Source: Nocardioides nematodiphilus
GTDB lineage: Bacteria > Actinomycetota > Actinomycetes > Propionibacteriales > Nocardioidaceae
NCBI RefSeq assembly: GCF_020216525.1
Contig: NZ_JAIWOY010000002.1
Location: 434,001-498,000 of the forward strand
Length of the DNA: 64,000 bases
Direction: 5' to 3'
The number at the start of each line of letters is the position of its first letter. Positions within the stretch are counted from its first letter, which is position 1. Shown in pieces: positions 26,048 to 35,025 of the stretch. Below the pieces are notes generated by a model. It saw nothing but the letters and a program-made list of their open reading frames with translations. It was not told the origin of the DNA and ran no database searches. The translations under genes and the position numbers were made by a program.

Positions 26048-26220
26048 TCAGCGTTCCCCGAGGCTAGCGATCAGACCCGTTGGGTCGGCGACGGTGAACG
26101 TGGCGCCGGGGTGGCGGATCCGACCGGTCGGATCGATGGCGCGGACCGGCTCGTGGAAGAGCACACACACCGCACGGTCGCCGTTGGTGGCGAAAGTGAC
26201 GCCCCGGTCGGCCGCTGTCG
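26048..26220 (-). pseudogene. Remnant of a C-terminal coding sequence
   Basis: On the minus strand an open frame ending at 26048 encodes about 50 protein-like residues (GVTFATNGDRAVCVLF, then HEPVRAIDPTG and FTVADPTGLIASLGER). The segment has plausible hydrophobic patterning and codon use, yet no start with a ribosome site can be found before the divergent LysR gene begins at 26266. Upstream the frame turns into Arg/Pro-rich nonsense. Best read as the 3' end of a gene whose 5' part was lost when the LysR/SDR pair was inserted. Family not recognised. The rest of 25973-26265 holds nothing I can identify. Confidence 0.4.
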
Positions 26221-26265
26221 TGTGAATAGCGGGTCGCCTTGCCCGGGGTCTGAGAGCATCGCGGT

Positions 26266-27177
26266 GTGAGCGACCTCAGCCTGCGTCGGGTGGCGTATTT
26301 CGTGGCCGTTGCCGAGGAACTGAGCTTCGGCCGCGCCGCAGAACGCCTCCACGTGACGCAGCCGGTGCTCAGCCGTCAGATCGCGCTTCTTGAACGAGAA
26401 CTCGGTGTGCCGCTCTTCGAGCGATCGAGCAGGGGCACCGCCCTCAGTGACACCGGTCGCGAGCTACTGTCCGACGCGGAGGCAATGCTGCAGTCCGCGT
26501 TGGCGTTCCAGCGGCGCGGACGGCAGGCCGCCCGCGGCGCGCAGCGCCTGGTCGTCGGCTTCATGCCGGGACTGCTGGCGACTCCGATCCTCCAGGGGTT
26601 GCGGGCCGCGTACCCCGATCTGGAGGTGAGCACCGTGCGAACGAGCTGGGATGACCAGGTCGAGACGATCCTCGACGGCCGGGTGGATCTCGGGCTCGTC
26701 AGGCTGCCCGTCCCCTCACGTGGACTGATGATCCGTCCGCTGTTCGCCGAGCGGCGGCTCGCCGTCCTCCCGCGATCCCACCCCCTCGCCGAGCAACCGG
26801 CGATCGACATCGACGCGTTGGCCGAGCTGGAGCTGCTGCAGTCTCCGGACGCCGTACCCGAGTGGCGTGACGCCCGCCGCCGGCGCGGGCTCGTGGTGTC
26901 GACGGAAGCGCACTACCCCCACGACGTCGAGGTGAAGCTGGAACAGGTCGCCCTCGGGCTCGGCGTCGCGTTCTTGCCCGCGTCCACCGCCGCCTACTAC
27001 ACCCGACCCGACGTCGTCGCCCGAGAGGTCGCCGGCCTCGGATCGAGCGAGGTCGGCGTGGCGTGGGCGGCGCATCGCCGCACCGAGACCCTGATGCGAG
27101 CGATCCAGCTGGCTCATGCCCTGCGGACATCACTGACGACGGAAAGGGTCTTGGACGAGACCACGAGGCCCCGCTGA
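26266..27177 (+). CDS. LysR-family transcriptional regulator
   Basis: 303 residues, GTG start. HTH domain 1-60 (LRRVAYFVAVAEELSFGRAA then RLHVTQPVLSRQI), then a periplasmic-binding-like effector domain. The HTH is typical of BenM/CatR-type members. It is followed after 10 bp by an SDR gene in the same direction, so the pair may be co-transcribed. Lies between the two tRNA-Ala copies. Confidence 0.88.
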   Translation: MSDLSLRRVAYFVAVAEELSFGRAAERLHVTQPVLSRQIALLERELGVPLFERSSRGTALSDTGRELLSDAEAMLQSALAFQRRGRQAARGAQRLVVGFMPGLLATPILQGLRAAYPDLEVSTVRTSWDDQVETILDGRVDLGLVRLPVPSRGLMIRPLFAERRLAVLPRSHPLAEQPAIDIDALAELELLQSPDAVPEWRDARRRRGLVVSTEAHYPHDVEVKLEQVALGLGVAFLPASTAAYYTRPDVVAREVAGLGSSEVGVAWAAHRRTETLMRAIQLAHALRTSLTTERVLDETTRPR

Positions 27178-27187
27178 TCCTGGAGGC

Positions 27188-27910
27188 ATGACAGTCTCCG
27201 CCTCCTCCCACATCGTCCTCATCGGCGCCACCAGCGGCATCGGCCTCGCCACCGCACGCCGGGCTGCCGAGGCCGGCGCCGCCGTGACCATCGCCTCGCG
27301 CCGTTCCGAGTCCGTCGACCGTGCGCTCGCCCAGCTCCCGGCCGGCGTCGTCGGCCGTGCGGTCGACGCCAGCAGCGCCGAGGCCGTCGCCGGGTTCTTC
27401 GACGAGATCGGCACGTTCGACCACTTCGCCTACACCGCCGCGGAGAACCTGACCGGCTTCCCGCTGGCCGATTACACCGTCGAGAGCGCCCAGCAGTTCT
27501 TCGCCCTGCGACTCTTCCACATGCTCGACGCCGTCCGCCTCGCCGTGCCGCACCTGAGCGAGAACGGCTCGATCACCCTCATGAGCGGCACCGCTGCCTA
27601 CCGGGGCGGCACCGGCTGGACCCTCGGCACGGCGGTCTGCGGCGCGATCGTCTCCGTCGCGCGCAGCCTCGCCGTCGAGCTCGCACCGCTGCGGGTCAAC
27701 GTCGTCGCGCCAGGAGTGGTGCGCTCGCCACTGTGGGCACAGATGACCGAGGCGGACCGCGAGGGCATGTACGCCCACCTCGCCGCCACGCTCCCGCTAC
27801 GCCGCGTCGGCGAGCCGGATGACGTCGCCAAGGCCTTCCTCGCCCTCATGGACCAGGACTACGTCACCGGCACCGTCTCAGTCGTCGACGGCGGGACCCT
27901 CATCGGCTGA
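27188..27910 (+). CDS. SDR-family protein lacking the YxxxK catalytic pair
   Basis: 240 residues with a clear Rossmann GATSGIG at 13-19 and the SDR C-terminal pattern RVNVVAPGVVRSPLW and ending VVDGGTLIG. The catalytic Tyr and Lys positions align with Gly147 and Cys151 (segment GWTLGTAVCGAI), while Ser133 is kept. A divergent SDR group with this change is known, so it need not be dead, but a standard hydride-transfer mechanism is not expected. Co-directional with the LysR gene 10 bp upstream. Confidence 0.85.
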   Translation: MTVSASSHIVLIGATSGIGLATARRAAEAGAAVTIASRRSESVDRALAQLPAGVVGRAVDASSAEAVAGFFDEIGTFDHFAYTAAENLTGFPLADYTVESAQQFFALRLFHMLDAVRLAVPHLSENGSITLMSGTAAYRGGTGWTLGTAVCGAIVSVARSLAVELAPLRVNVVAPGVVRSPLWAQMTEADREGMYAHLAATLPLRRVGEPDDVAKAFLALMDQDYVTGTVSVVDGGTLIG

Positions 27911-27932
27911 CGCCAACTCCGGTGGAAACGTC

Positions 27933-27962
27933 AGAGGCCCGGTCCTTGCGGACCGGGCCTCT
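27933..27962. terminator. Bidirectional terminator between SDR and right tRNA-Ala
   Basis: Perfect 13-bp stem (27933-27945 with 27950-27962) and TTGC loop. It lies 7 bp beyond the 3' end of the minus-strand tRNA and 22 bp after the SDR stop, so it can serve both. Its core AGGCCCGGT/ACCGGGCCT matches the left tRNA terminator. Confidence 0.82.
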
Positions 27963-27965
27963 GTG

Positions 27966-28089
27966 TCGGTGGAGGTGAGGGGACTCGAACCCCTGACCCC
28001 CTGCATGCCATGCAGGTGCGCTACCAGCTGCGCCACACCCCCGAAGGAATCATCGGGATCGCTCCCGACGAGAAAGAACGTTAGCCGAC
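27966..28089. repeat. Right arm of 124-bp inverted repeat carrying tRNA-Ala
   Basis: Reverse-complement copy of 24921-25044 with one substitution. The interval between the arms is about 2.9 kb (25045-27965). Homologous recombination between the arms would invert that segment without loss. Confidence 0.9.
27970..28042 (-). tRNA. tRNA-Ala (GGC anticodon), second copy
   Basis: Reverse complement of this stretch is identical, base for base, to the tRNA at 24968-25040: the same cloverleaf, anticodon GGC and discriminator A, with no encoded CCA. A promoter-like leader is conserved upstream at 28043-28089. Confidence 0.96.
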
Positions 28090-28099
28090 CCGTACGGCT

Positions 28100-28726
28100 T
28101 CAGGAAATCGGGGTCACCCGGTTGTACGCGGTCAGCCGGAGCGGCCCCTGGGGCTCGGCGGCCGTCAGCTCGGCCCAGCCGCAGTTCTCGAGTCCGTGCA
28201 GGGCGGCACGCTCGGCCACGGGCCAGCCGAGCAGGGCGGGAATCGCGTCGCGGATCGCGGCGCCGTGGGAGACGGCGACGGCGACCTCTCCCGGCGCGAC
28301 CGACGCGAGCAGCTCGCGCACGGCCGCGACCATCCGGGTGGCGACCTCGGCGGCCTTCTCCCCTCCGGGCACGACGTCGAAGTCGCCCTGCCGGAAGGCG
28401 GCGAACTCCTCGGGGTGCTGCTCGGCGTACTCGGCGTGGGTGATCCCCTGGCGCCCCGCGAGGAAGTACTCACGCAGGCGCGCGTCGTAGGTCGGCTCGA
28501 GGCCCGCCTCCTTGGCCACGTAGGCCGCGGTCTGGCGAGCACGCGCGCTGTCGGACGACCAGAGCGCGGCGGGCTTCAGCGCGGCCAGCCGGACGGCCGC
28601 CGCGGCCGCCTGGGTGTGCCCGGTGTCGTCGAGCTCGACGTCGAGCTGACCCTGGACGCGGTGGGCGGCGTTCCAGGGCGTCCGCCCGTGCCGGAGCAGG
28701 ACGAGACGACGCAGGGCGGCGCTCAA
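28100..28726 (-). CDS. Histidine phosphatase family protein
   Basis: 208 residues. Catalytic RHG at 12-14 (VLLRHGRTPWN), later HGAAIRD with the second catalytic His near 160, and a Glu/Arg pocket typical of the phosphoglycerate-mutase-like superfamily. In actinobacteria this gene regularly follows nadD and rsfS; the mycobacterial neighbour was described as a glucosyl-3-phosphoglycerate phosphatase-type enzyme. The substrate here is unknown. Begins 4 bp after the rsfS stop, so it is surely in the same operon. Confidence 0.88.
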   Translation of the reverse strand: MSAALRRLVLLRHGRTPWNAAHRVQGQLDVELDDTGHTQAAAAAVRLAALKPAALWSSDSARARQTAAYVAKEAGLEPTYDARLREYFLAGRQGITHAEYAEQHPEEFAAFRQGDFDVVPGGEKAAEVATRMVAAVRELLASVAPGEVAVAVSHGAAIRDAIPALLGWPVAERAALHGLENCGWAELTAAEPQGPLRLTAYNRVTPIS

Positions 28727-28730
28727 CGGA

Positions 28731-29108
28731 TCAGCGCTCGTGCGAGCGGACGTCGTCCGGCAGCGCGATCGAGGGGCAGTCGCGCCACAGTCGCTCGAGG
28801 GCGTAGAACTGGCGCTCCTCCTCGTGCTGCACGTGCACGACGATGTCGCCGTAGTCCAGCAGCACCCACCGGCCGTCGCGCTCGCCCTCGCGGCGGATCG
28901 GCTTGGCGCCGAACTCGCGGAGCTTGTCCTCGACCTCGTCGACGATCGCGGACACCTGGCGCTCGTTGCTCGCCGAGGCGAGGACGAAGGCGTCGGTGAT
29001 CGCGAGCTGCTCGCTGACGTCGAAGGCGATGATCTGGGAGGCGAGCTTCTCCGACGCGGCGCGGGCCGCGATCGTGACGAGCTCGATGGCGTAGTCAGTG
29101 GCAGTCAT
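28731..29108 (-). CDS. rsfS: Ribosome silencing factor RsfS
   Basis: 125 residues with the family pattern: [20 protein letters not shown], the [14 protein letters not shown] segment and the conserved [13 protein letters not shown] near 80-95. RsfS binds ribosomal protein L14 and blocks subunit joining during starvation. Overlaps the nadD stop by 4 bp (ATGA), so nadD and rsfS are translationally coupled, as in most bacteria. Confidence 0.95.
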   Translation of the reverse strand: MTATDYAIELVTIAARAASEKLASQIIAFDVSEQLAITDAFVLASASNERQVSAIVDEVEDKLREFGAKPIRREGERDGRWVLLDYGDIVVHVQHEEERQFYALERLWRDCPSIALPDDVRSHER

Positions 29109-29716
29109 AGAACTTCCGATTCAGCTGAGTAGAGGTCGTGCTTGGCGATGTACTGGACGACCCCGTCGGGGACGAGGTACCAGACCGGCTCGCCTCGCCG
29201 GTGACGATCACGGCAGTCGGTCGACGAGATCGCCAGCGCGGGGATCTCGATCATGGTCACCCGATCGGCCGGAATATTGGCAATCGCCTCGTCGTCCATC
29301 GAGTACCCCGGTCGGGTACACCCGACGAACTGCGCCAGGTCGAACAGCTCCTCGGCGTCACGCCAGGTGAAGATCTCCGCCAGCGCGTCGGCGCCCGTGA
29401 TGAAGAAGAGCTCCGCCTCGGGCATCGCCGCGCGCAGATCGGTGAGCGTGTCGCGGGTGTACGTCGGCCCGTCGCGGTCGATGTCGACCCGGCTGACGGT
29501 GAACCGCGGGTTGGCGGCGGTCGCGATGACCGTCATCAGGTAGCGGTGCTCGGCCGGGCTGACCTCACGGTCCGACTTCTGCCACGGGTCGCCCGTGGGC
29601 ACGAAGACGACCTCGTCGAGGTCGAACCACGACTGCACCTCCGAGGCGGCCACCAGGTGGCCGTGGTGGATCGGGTCGAAGGTGCCGCCCATCACCCCGA
29701 CACGGCGGGCGCCCAT
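29105..29716 (-). CDS. nadD: Nicotinate-nucleotide adenylyltransferase
   Basis: 203 residues from the ATG at 29716; a GTG at 29770 would overlap the upstream small gene and adds a non-conserved tail. The nucleotidyltransferase motif [11 protein letters not shown] is at 10-20, with the C-terminal [14 protein letters not shown] (ISSTxxR signature) near 165-178. It adenylates nicotinate mononucleotide in NAD synthesis. Operon order: proA, small membrane protein, nadD, rsfS, phosphatase. Confidence 0.94.
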   Translation of the reverse strand: MGARRVGVMGGTFDPIHHGHLVAASEVQSWFDLDEVVFVPTGDPWQKSDREVSPAEHRYLMTVIATAANPRFTVSRVDIDRDGPTYTRDTLTDLRAAMPEAELFFITGADALAEIFTWRDAEELFDLAQFVGCTRPGYSMDDEAIANIPADRVTMIEIPALAISSTDCRDRHRRGEPVWYLVPDGVVQYIAKHDLYSAESEVL

Positions 29717-29747
29717 CGCCACAGCGCGGCCCCCGTCGACCTCAGCC

Positions 29748-29906
29748 TCAGGAGTGCTCGCGGCCGCCACCGAAGGCCATCAGGATGCCCAGGGAGGCCA
29801 GCAGGATGACGAGGACGATGCCACCGACGACCCAGTGGTTGACTCCGCCGGACTTCTCAGCGGTCTCGACGGCCTCAGCGGCGTGCATGGCAAGCGTGGA
29901 GATCAT
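29748..29906 (-). CDS. Small single-span membrane protein
   Basis: 52 residues, missed by length cut-offs. It opens [20 protein letters not shown], then a hydrophobic helix (about 24-44, [20 protein letters not shown]) and a short GGGREHS tail. The frame lies in a tight operon, 42 bp after proA and just before nadD. The G/C bias at third positions and clean helix support a real gene. Function unknown; comparable small proteins occur next to nadD in other Nocardioides-type genomes. Confidence 0.72.
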   Translation of the reverse strand: MISTLAMHAAEAVETAEKSGGVNHWVVGGIVLVILLASLGILMAFGGGREHS

Positions 29907-29948
29907 GACCGCACCCTATCGGAGCCTGGCCGCCGGACCGCGACAGGC

Positions 29949-31199
29949 TCAGCGGATGTGGCCGTCTCCGGTGACGACATACTTGGTCGACGTCATCTCC
30001 GGCAGGCCCATCGGGCCGCGGGCGTGCAGCTTCTGCGTCGAGATGCCGATCTCGGCACCGAAGCCGAACTCGCCGCCGTCGGTGAACCGGGTCGATGCGT
30101 TGACCATCACCGCTGCGGCGTCGACCGCGGCGGTGAAGCGGCGCGCGGCGGCGAGGTCCTCGGTGACGATCGCCTCGGTGTGCTGGCTCGACCAGCGCCG
30201 GATGTGGGTGATCGCGTCCTCGATCGACGGCACGACGGCCGCGGCGATCTCGAGCGCGAGGTACTCGGTCGCCCAGTCCTCGTCGGTCGCCGGGGTGACG
30301 CCCTCGAAGCCGCAGAACGCCTCGTCGCCGTGGATGCTGACGCCGCTCTCCTGCAGCGCGGCGACCACCTTCGGGAGGAAGGCGTCCGCGATGTCGGCAT
30401 GCACCAGCAGCGACTCGGCCGAGTTGCAGACCGAGGTGCGGTGGGTCTTGGAGTTGAGCACGATCGCGAGTGCCTTCTCCAGGTCCGCGGCCTTGTCGAC
30501 GTAGACGTGGACGTTGCCGATCCCGGTCTCGATGACCGGCACGATCGACTCCTCGACGACGGTACGGATCAGGCCCGCTCCCCCGCGCGGGATGAGCACG
30601 TCGACCAGACCGCGGGCACGCATCAGGGCCTTGACCGACTCGCGCGACTCCGCGGGCACCAGCTGGATCACGTCGGCCGGCAGACCGCTCGCCGCCACGG
30701 CGTCGCGCAGGACAGCCACGATCGCAGCGTTGGACTCCGCGGCCGAGGACGAGCCGCGCAGCAGCACCGCGTTGCCGGACTTGAGGCAGATGCCGGCCGC
30801 GTCGGCGGTGACGTTGGGACGCGCCTCATAGATCATCCCCACGACGCCGAAGGGCACGCGGAGCTGGCGCAGCTCGAGGCCGTTGGCCAGCGTCGAGCCA
30901 CGGACGACCTCGCCGATCGGGTCGGGCAGTCCGGCGACGTCGCGCAGGCCCTGGGCCATCCCCTCGAGCCGGTCCGGGGTGAGCCGGAGCCGGTCGATGA
31001 TGTTCTCCGGCGTGCCGCCCTCACGGGCGCGGTCGACGTCGAGGGCGTTGGCGGCCAGGACCTGCTCCCCGCGCGCGATCAGCGCATCGGCCATCGCCTG
31101 CAGGGCGGCGTCCTTGACGCCGCGGGTGGCCAGGGCCAGCTCGTAGCTGGCCTCGCGCGCCCGCAGCGCGATCTCTCGTACGACCTGCTCAGCGGTCAC
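29949..31199 (-). CDS. proA: Glutamate-5-semialdehyde dehydrogenase (gamma-glutamyl phosphate reductase)
   Basis: 416 residues from the GTG at 31199. The frame is open much further upstream, but that part is the antisense of the PLD-like gene. Catalytic Cys258 in [15 protein letters not shown]-site IYEARPNVT (123-131) and C-terminal [21 protein letters not shown]. It reduces gamma-glutamyl phosphate to the semialdehyde in proline synthesis. Its start overlaps the PLD-like stop by 4 bp. The usual partner proB is absent from the window. Confidence 0.95.
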   Translation of the reverse strand: MTAEQVVREIALRAREASYELALATRGVKDAALQAMADALIARGEQVLAANALDVDRAREGGTPENIIDRLRLTPDRLEGMAQGLRDVAGLPDPIGEVVRGSTLANGLELRQLRVPFGVVGMIYEARPNVTADAAGICLKSGNAVLLRGSSSAAESNAAIVAVLRDAVAASGLPADVIQLVPAESRESVKALMRARGLVDVLIPRGGAGLIRTVVEESIVPVIETGIGNVHVYVDKAADLEKALAIVLNSKTHRTSVCNSAESLLVHADIADAFLPKVVAALQESGVSIHGDEAFCGFEGVTPATDEDWATEYLALEIAAAVVPSIEDAITHIRRWSSQHTEAIVTEDLAAARRFTAAVDAAAVMVNASTRFTDGGEFGFGAEIGISTQKLHARGPMGLPEMTSTKYVVTGDGHIR

Positions 31200-32614
31200 T
31201 GAGCGCTCTCCATCGGGGCGTGCGCGGTCGGCTTGATGCCGAGCGCGTGGGTCGCGCCGGTCGCCCACTGGTGCTGGAACATGTGCAGGTAGGTGTTGTA
31301 GACCGTGCCGCCGACCAGCTGCATGGTGACCTCGTCGTTCTGGAACGAGATGGCCGACCAGTTCTCCGAGCCGGTGATGACGGTCTTCATGTTCTTCTTG
31401 CCGTAGCGGCCGTTGATGGCGATCGCCTTGAGGTGGGAGTACTGCCGCGAGCCGTAGACGATGGAGTGGCCGTCGGTCGAGAGCTTCTCGCCGTACGCCC
31501 AGGTGATGTCCTTCATCGGGATGCCTGCCGCGCCGAGGATGCTCTCCACGCGCTTGTCGCTGTGGGACATGATCGACATGACGTCGCAGCCCTGGCGCTT
31601 CAGCGAGGCGATCTTGGTGGCGAGCGTGGCGCCACGAGCGCCGAACCAGGCGTACTCCATCAGGCGGATCATGGTGTGGCCGTTGACGCCGAAGCGGGGA
31701 CCGGTGTTGCAGCGGATCTTGTTGAGGCGGGCGAGCATCGGGTCGCCGGAGGTGGTCTTGCGCGCCACCGTGGTCCGGCCGTGGTTCACCATGTCGGCGC
31801 TGCCGGCCCTGATGCGGTGGAAGGCGACGTTGAGCTTCCGGGTGGAGTAGGTGATCACACGGTGATTGACCGGCTTGTCCTGCTTGAGCTGGTTGAACTC
31901 CTTGGTCCAGACCTTGAACAGGCGCGTGTTGCCGATGATCGTGACGGCGTCGTTCCACTGCGCCACCGGGGCGGCGTTGGTGAGGTTCGCCGAGCTGGAG
32001 ATGATCACGTTCTTCGCGGCACCGGTCCCCGAGAACGAGTAGACCTTGAGGTGCAGGTTGCCACGCTTGGCGCGGCAGGAGCCGCTGCAGAACCGCAGGA
32101 AGCTGCCCTTGTGGATGTTCTTGCCGAGGTACTTCTGCAGCCGCACCGACTGCGGCGCCATGTAGTTGTCGTTGACGACGACCTGGACGTTGACCCCGCG
32201 CTTGTGCGCCTTGATCAGGGCGTCGACGGAGTCCTTGCGGTCGAGGTTGTACGTCGCGAACCGGATCGTGTCACCCCGATGGGTGTGGCGGATGCCGCCC
32301 ATGATCCGCTGGACGATCACGGCGCGCGCGTCGTGATCTCCGAGCGGGTTGTTGATCACGACGCCTGCGTCCGGCATCCAGCGCTTCTTCGGCGGCTTCG
32401 GGGTCGGGGTGCTCGTGGCGGTGGGCGACTGCGGCGCGGTCGGCGTACCGGTCAGGGTGCTGGACACCGTGGTCAGCACCGCACCCAGCGGCGCGCCCGC
32501 CGAGTCGGCGGCGTTCGCCTGCATCGGCACCCAGGCGACCGTCCCGACGAGCAGTCCTGCTGCCGCCGTCACCGCCGCGAGTGTCCATCGTCCAGCCTGC
32601 ACAGTGCACCCCAT
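31196..32614 (-). CDS. Secreted phospholipase D-like protein with two HKD domains
   Basis: 472 residues from the ATG at 32614 ([10 protein letters not shown]), which puts a signal peptide at about 1-36 ending ANA; an earlier start at 32677 is possible but leaves a long basic tail. A Thr/Pro linker (about 55-78) leads to two PLD-type half-domains, each with HxK (H188/K190 in [10 protein letters not shown]394/K396 in HLKAIAING) and following Ser/Asn (SSANLTN; GSENWS). The classical Asp is replaced or distant, so catalysis is uncertain. Likely an extracellular phosphodiesterase or nuclease. It occupies the proB position in front of proA. Confidence 0.82.
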   Translation of the reverse strand: MGCTVQAGRWTLAAVTAAAGLLVGTVAWVPMQANAADSAGAPLGAVLTTVSSTLTGTPTAPQSPTATSTPTPKPPKKRWMPDAGVVINNPLGDHDARAVIVQRIMGGIRHTHRGDTIRFATYNLDRKDSVDALIKAHKRGVNVQVVVNDNYMAPQSVRLQKYLGKNIHKGSFLRFCSGSCRAKRGNLHLKVYSFSGTGAAKNVIISSSANLTNAAPVAQWNDAVTIIGNTRLFKVWTKEFNQLKQDKPVNHRVITYSTRKLNVAFHRIRAGSADMVNHGRTTVARKTTSGDPMLARLNKIRCNTGPRFGVNGHTMIRLMEYAWFGARGATLATKIASLKRQGCDVMSIMSHSDKRVESILGAAGIPMKDITWAYGEKLSTDGHSIVYGSRQYSHLKAIAINGRYGKKNMKTVITGSENWSAISFQNDEVTMQLVGGTVYNTYLHMFQHQWATGATHALGIKPTAHAPMESAQ

Positions 32615-32714
32615 TCGTTTCCGAGACCTTCGCGGCGACCTTACCCGCGTCCCCCGGTTCCGAGGGTGTTTGACCACGTGTCCAGGCCTGATTCACAGCA
32701 TCTGAAATGCACGG

Positions 32715-32744
32715 ACGGGCCGCCCGGTGACCCGGGCGGCCCGT
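32715..32744 (-). terminator. Terminator of the ETF operon
   Basis: Perfect 13-bp GC stem (32715-32727 with 32732-32744) and 4-nt loop TGAC, 27 bp beyond the ETF alpha stop. No U tract. It separates the ETF unit from the PLD-like gene, both on the minus strand. Confidence 0.85.
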
Positions 32745-32770
32745 ACGTGGTGGAGCGAGATCCGGGCGGA

Positions 32771-33724
32771 TCAGCCCTTGCGCTTCTGGATCTCCGCGGT
32801 CAGAGCCGGGAGGACCGTGTGCAGGTCGCCGACGACGCCGAAGTCGACGAGCTCGAAGATCGGCGCCTCCTCGTCCTTGTTGACCGCGACGATGGTCTTC
32901 GAGGTCTGCATGCCGGCGCGGTGCTGGATGGCACCGGAGATGCCGTTCGCGACGTACAGCTGCGGCGAGACCACCTTGCCGGTCTGGCCGACCTGGAAGG
33001 AATGCGGCTTCCAGCCGGAGTCGACGGCGGCACGCGAGGCGCCGACCGCCGCACCGAGGGCGTCAGCGAGGCCCTCGACCGGCTCGAAGTTACCGCCGGT
33101 GCCACGACCGCCGGAGACCACGATCGCGGCCTCGGTGAGCTCGGGGCGACCGGTGGCCTGGCGCGGCTGGGTGGCCACGATCTGGGCGGTCTTGGCGGCA
33201 TCCGAAATGGTGACGGCGACCGTCTCCACCTCGCCCGCGCCCGCGGACTGCTCCGGGGCGGCCGAGTTCGGCTTGACCGTGATGATCGGGGTGCCGGTGG
33301 TGACCTTGGCGGTGGCGGTGAAGCCACCGGCGAAGACCGACTGCGTGGTGGTGCCGTCGGCGTCCACGTCGACGGCGTCGGTGATCAGACCCGAGCCCAG
33401 CTTGATCGCCAGACGAGCGGCGATCTCCTTGTTCTCACCGGAGGACGGCAGCAGGATCGCGGCGACGTCCTTGCCGGAGGCGACCTGCTGGAGGGCCTCG
33501 GCCTTGGGGGCCACGAGGTAGCCCTTGATCTCGGTGTCGTCGATCGCGTAGACCTTCTCGGCGCCGTACGCCTTGACGGCCTCGGCGACGGTGCCGACCT
33601 GGTCGGCAGCGCCGATGAAGACGGCGGACGGGGTGCCGATGCGCTTGGCGATGGTGAGCAGCTCGAAGGTCGGCTTCTTCACCGCGCCGTTCACGAAGTC
33701 GACGAGAACCAGAACCTCAGACAT
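32771..33724 (-). CDS. etfA: Electron transfer flavoprotein alpha subunit
   Basis: 317 residues. Domain I about 1-185. The FAD-binding domain II carries [21 protein letters not shown] (in two blocks) and the C-terminal signature [17 protein letters not shown] then [22 protein letters not shown] carries electrons from acyl-CoA dehydrogenases to ETF-quinone oxidoreductase. Follows the beta-subunit gene by 27 bp. Confidence 0.96.
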   Translation of the reverse strand: MSEVLVLVDFVNGAVKKPTFELLTIAKRIGTPSAVFIGAADQVGTVAEAVKAYGAEKVYAIDDTEIKGYLVAPKAEALQQVASGKDVAAILLPSSGENKEIAARLAIKLGSGLITDAVDVDADGTTTQSVFAGGFTATAKVTTGTPIITVKPNSAAPEQSAGAGEVETVAVTISDAAKTAQIVATQPRQATGRPELTEAAIVVSGGRGTGGNFEPVEGLADALGAAVGASRAAVDSGWKPHSFQVGQTGKVVSPQLYVANGISGAIQHRAGMQTSKTIVAVNKDEEAPIFELVDFGVVGDLHTVLPALTAEIQKRKG

Positions 33725-33751
33725 GTCGAATAACTCCTATCGATCCGGTTC

Positions 33752-34552
33752 TCAGATGAACTTCTTGGACGCGAGGAAGTCGGCCAGCGCCGTGGCGCCC
33801 GAGCCGTCCTCGTCCTTGACGATCTCGCCGGCCGTACGCGGCGGGCGGGCCGCCGTCTCCTGGACCTGGCTCCACGAGGCGGAGAGGCCGATCTGCCCGG
33901 CGTCGACGCCGAGGTCGGCGAGGCTCCAGGTCTCGAGGGGCTTCTTCTTCGCGGCCATGATGCCCTTGAAGGACGGGTAGCGGGCCTCGCCGGACTGGTC
34001 GGTGACCGAGAGGACCAGCGGCATGGTGCCGCCGATGACCTCGGTGGCGGTGTCGCCGTCACGCTTGATCCGGACCTGGTCGCCCTGGGTCTCGACGACC
34101 GAGGCCTGGGTGACCTGCGGCAGGCCGAGGCGCTCGGCGAGCATGGCCGGGACCACGGACATGCCGGCGTCCGTCGAGGCGAGGCCGCAGACGACCAGCT
34201 CGGGGACGGAGCCGCCATTGGCCTTCTTGACGGCCTCGGCGAGGACGAGCGAGGTGGCGATCGCGTCCGAGCCGGCGATGGCCTCGTCGGAGACGTGGAC
34301 GGCCTCGTCGGCGCCCATCTGCAGCGCCTTGCGGACCGCGTCGGCGGCCTTCTCGGGACCGACAGTCAGCGCGATGACCTTGATCTCCTCGTCGGCGCGC
34401 TTCTCCTTGATCTGCAGCGCCTGCTCGACGGCATACTCGTCGAGCTCGGACAGCAGACCGTCGACATCGACGCGGTCGACGGTGTTGTCGGCCTCGAAGC
34501 GACGGTCAGCCGTCGCGTCGGGCACGTACTTCACACAGACAACAATGTTCAT
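33752..34552 (-). CDS. etfB: Electron transfer flavoprotein beta subunit
   Basis: 266 residues. N-terminal MNIVVCVKYVPD, the ADEAVHVSDEA segment and the ETF-beta signature near 165-190 (QVRIKRDGDTATEVIGG then PLVLSVTD). It forms the AMP/FAD heterodimer with EtfA. The promoter region upstream (34553-34694) has a palindrome at 34606-34619 matching those before thiolase and crotonyl-CoA reductase. Confidence 0.96.
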   Translation of the reverse strand: MNIVVCVKYVPDATADRRFEADNTVDRVDVDGLLSELDEYAVEQALQIKEKRADEEIKVIALTVGPEKAADAVRKALQMGADEAVHVSDEAIAGSDAIATSLVLAEAVKKANGGSVPELVVCGLASTDAGMSVVPAMLAERLGLPQVTQASVVETQGDQVRIKRDGDTATEVIGGTMPLVLSVTDQSGEARYPSFKGIMAAKKKPLETWSLADLGVDAGQIGLSASWSQVQETAARPPRTAGEIVKDEDGSGATALADFLASKKFI

Positions 34553-34605
34553 GGTGTGCGGCCGGAGCCGGCCCCTCCTGTGTCGGTCGTTGAACGACGT
34601 CGATG

Positions 34606-34619
34606 TTACCGATGGGTAG
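34606..34619. promoter_or_regulatory. TTACC-N4-GGTAG operator candidate upstream of etfB
   Basis: TTACCGATGGGTAG, 54 bp upstream of the etfB start. It matches the thiolase site (58397) at 12 of 14 bases and shares the TTACY-N4-RGTAR pattern with sites at 40746 and 58984. Probable binding site of one TetR- or GntR-type regulator. Confidence 0.6.
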
Positions 34620-34694
34620 GCGTCTGGTTAACAGCGCCTCGCGTGCAGAATGTCACATCCGCTGTCTGGAGCAAGCGGTAGGTAGGTCCGTGGG

Positions 34695-35024
34695 TCAGTC
34701 CCGCGCGGTGGAGCCTGGGCGCAGCACGCGCTCCACGAGTCGGCCGGCCAGCAGCCAGGCCAGCGCCCCGATCCCCCAGTTGAACAGGGCGTTCTTCACC
34801 GCGGCGTCGTTGCCGGTGAACTGCTTGATGCCGTTGTCGCGGTCGAAGACGCCGAGGTCGACGGCATCAGCGACGTTCAGGACGAGCTTCACCAGCGCGT
34901 TGTCCTGGTTGGCCTTCAGTGCCACCAGCAGCGCCCCGAGGGCGAGGAACAGCGCGGCGACGACGGCCAGTGTCCAGATCACCTGGGCGATGATCCGGCG
35001 GACCCGGAAGAGGTTCGAGGCCAT
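34695..35024 (-). CDS. Small membrane protein, function unknown
   Basis: 109 residues with two hydrophobic helices (about 10-36 and 80-96) flanking a soluble loop with VADAVDLGVFDRDNGIKQF. Basic C-terminal tail. Similar small proteins are widespread in actinobacteria. It starts 1 bp past the stop of the enoyl-CoA hydratase, so it is co-expressed with it, and ends in front of the ETF promoter. Confidence 0.75.
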   Translation of the reverse strand: MASNLFRVRRIIAQVIWTLAVVAALFLALGALLVALKANQDNALVKLVLNVADAVDLGVFDRDNGIKQFTGNDAAVKNALFNWGIGALAWLLAGRLVERVLRPGSTARD

Positions 35025-35025
35025 G

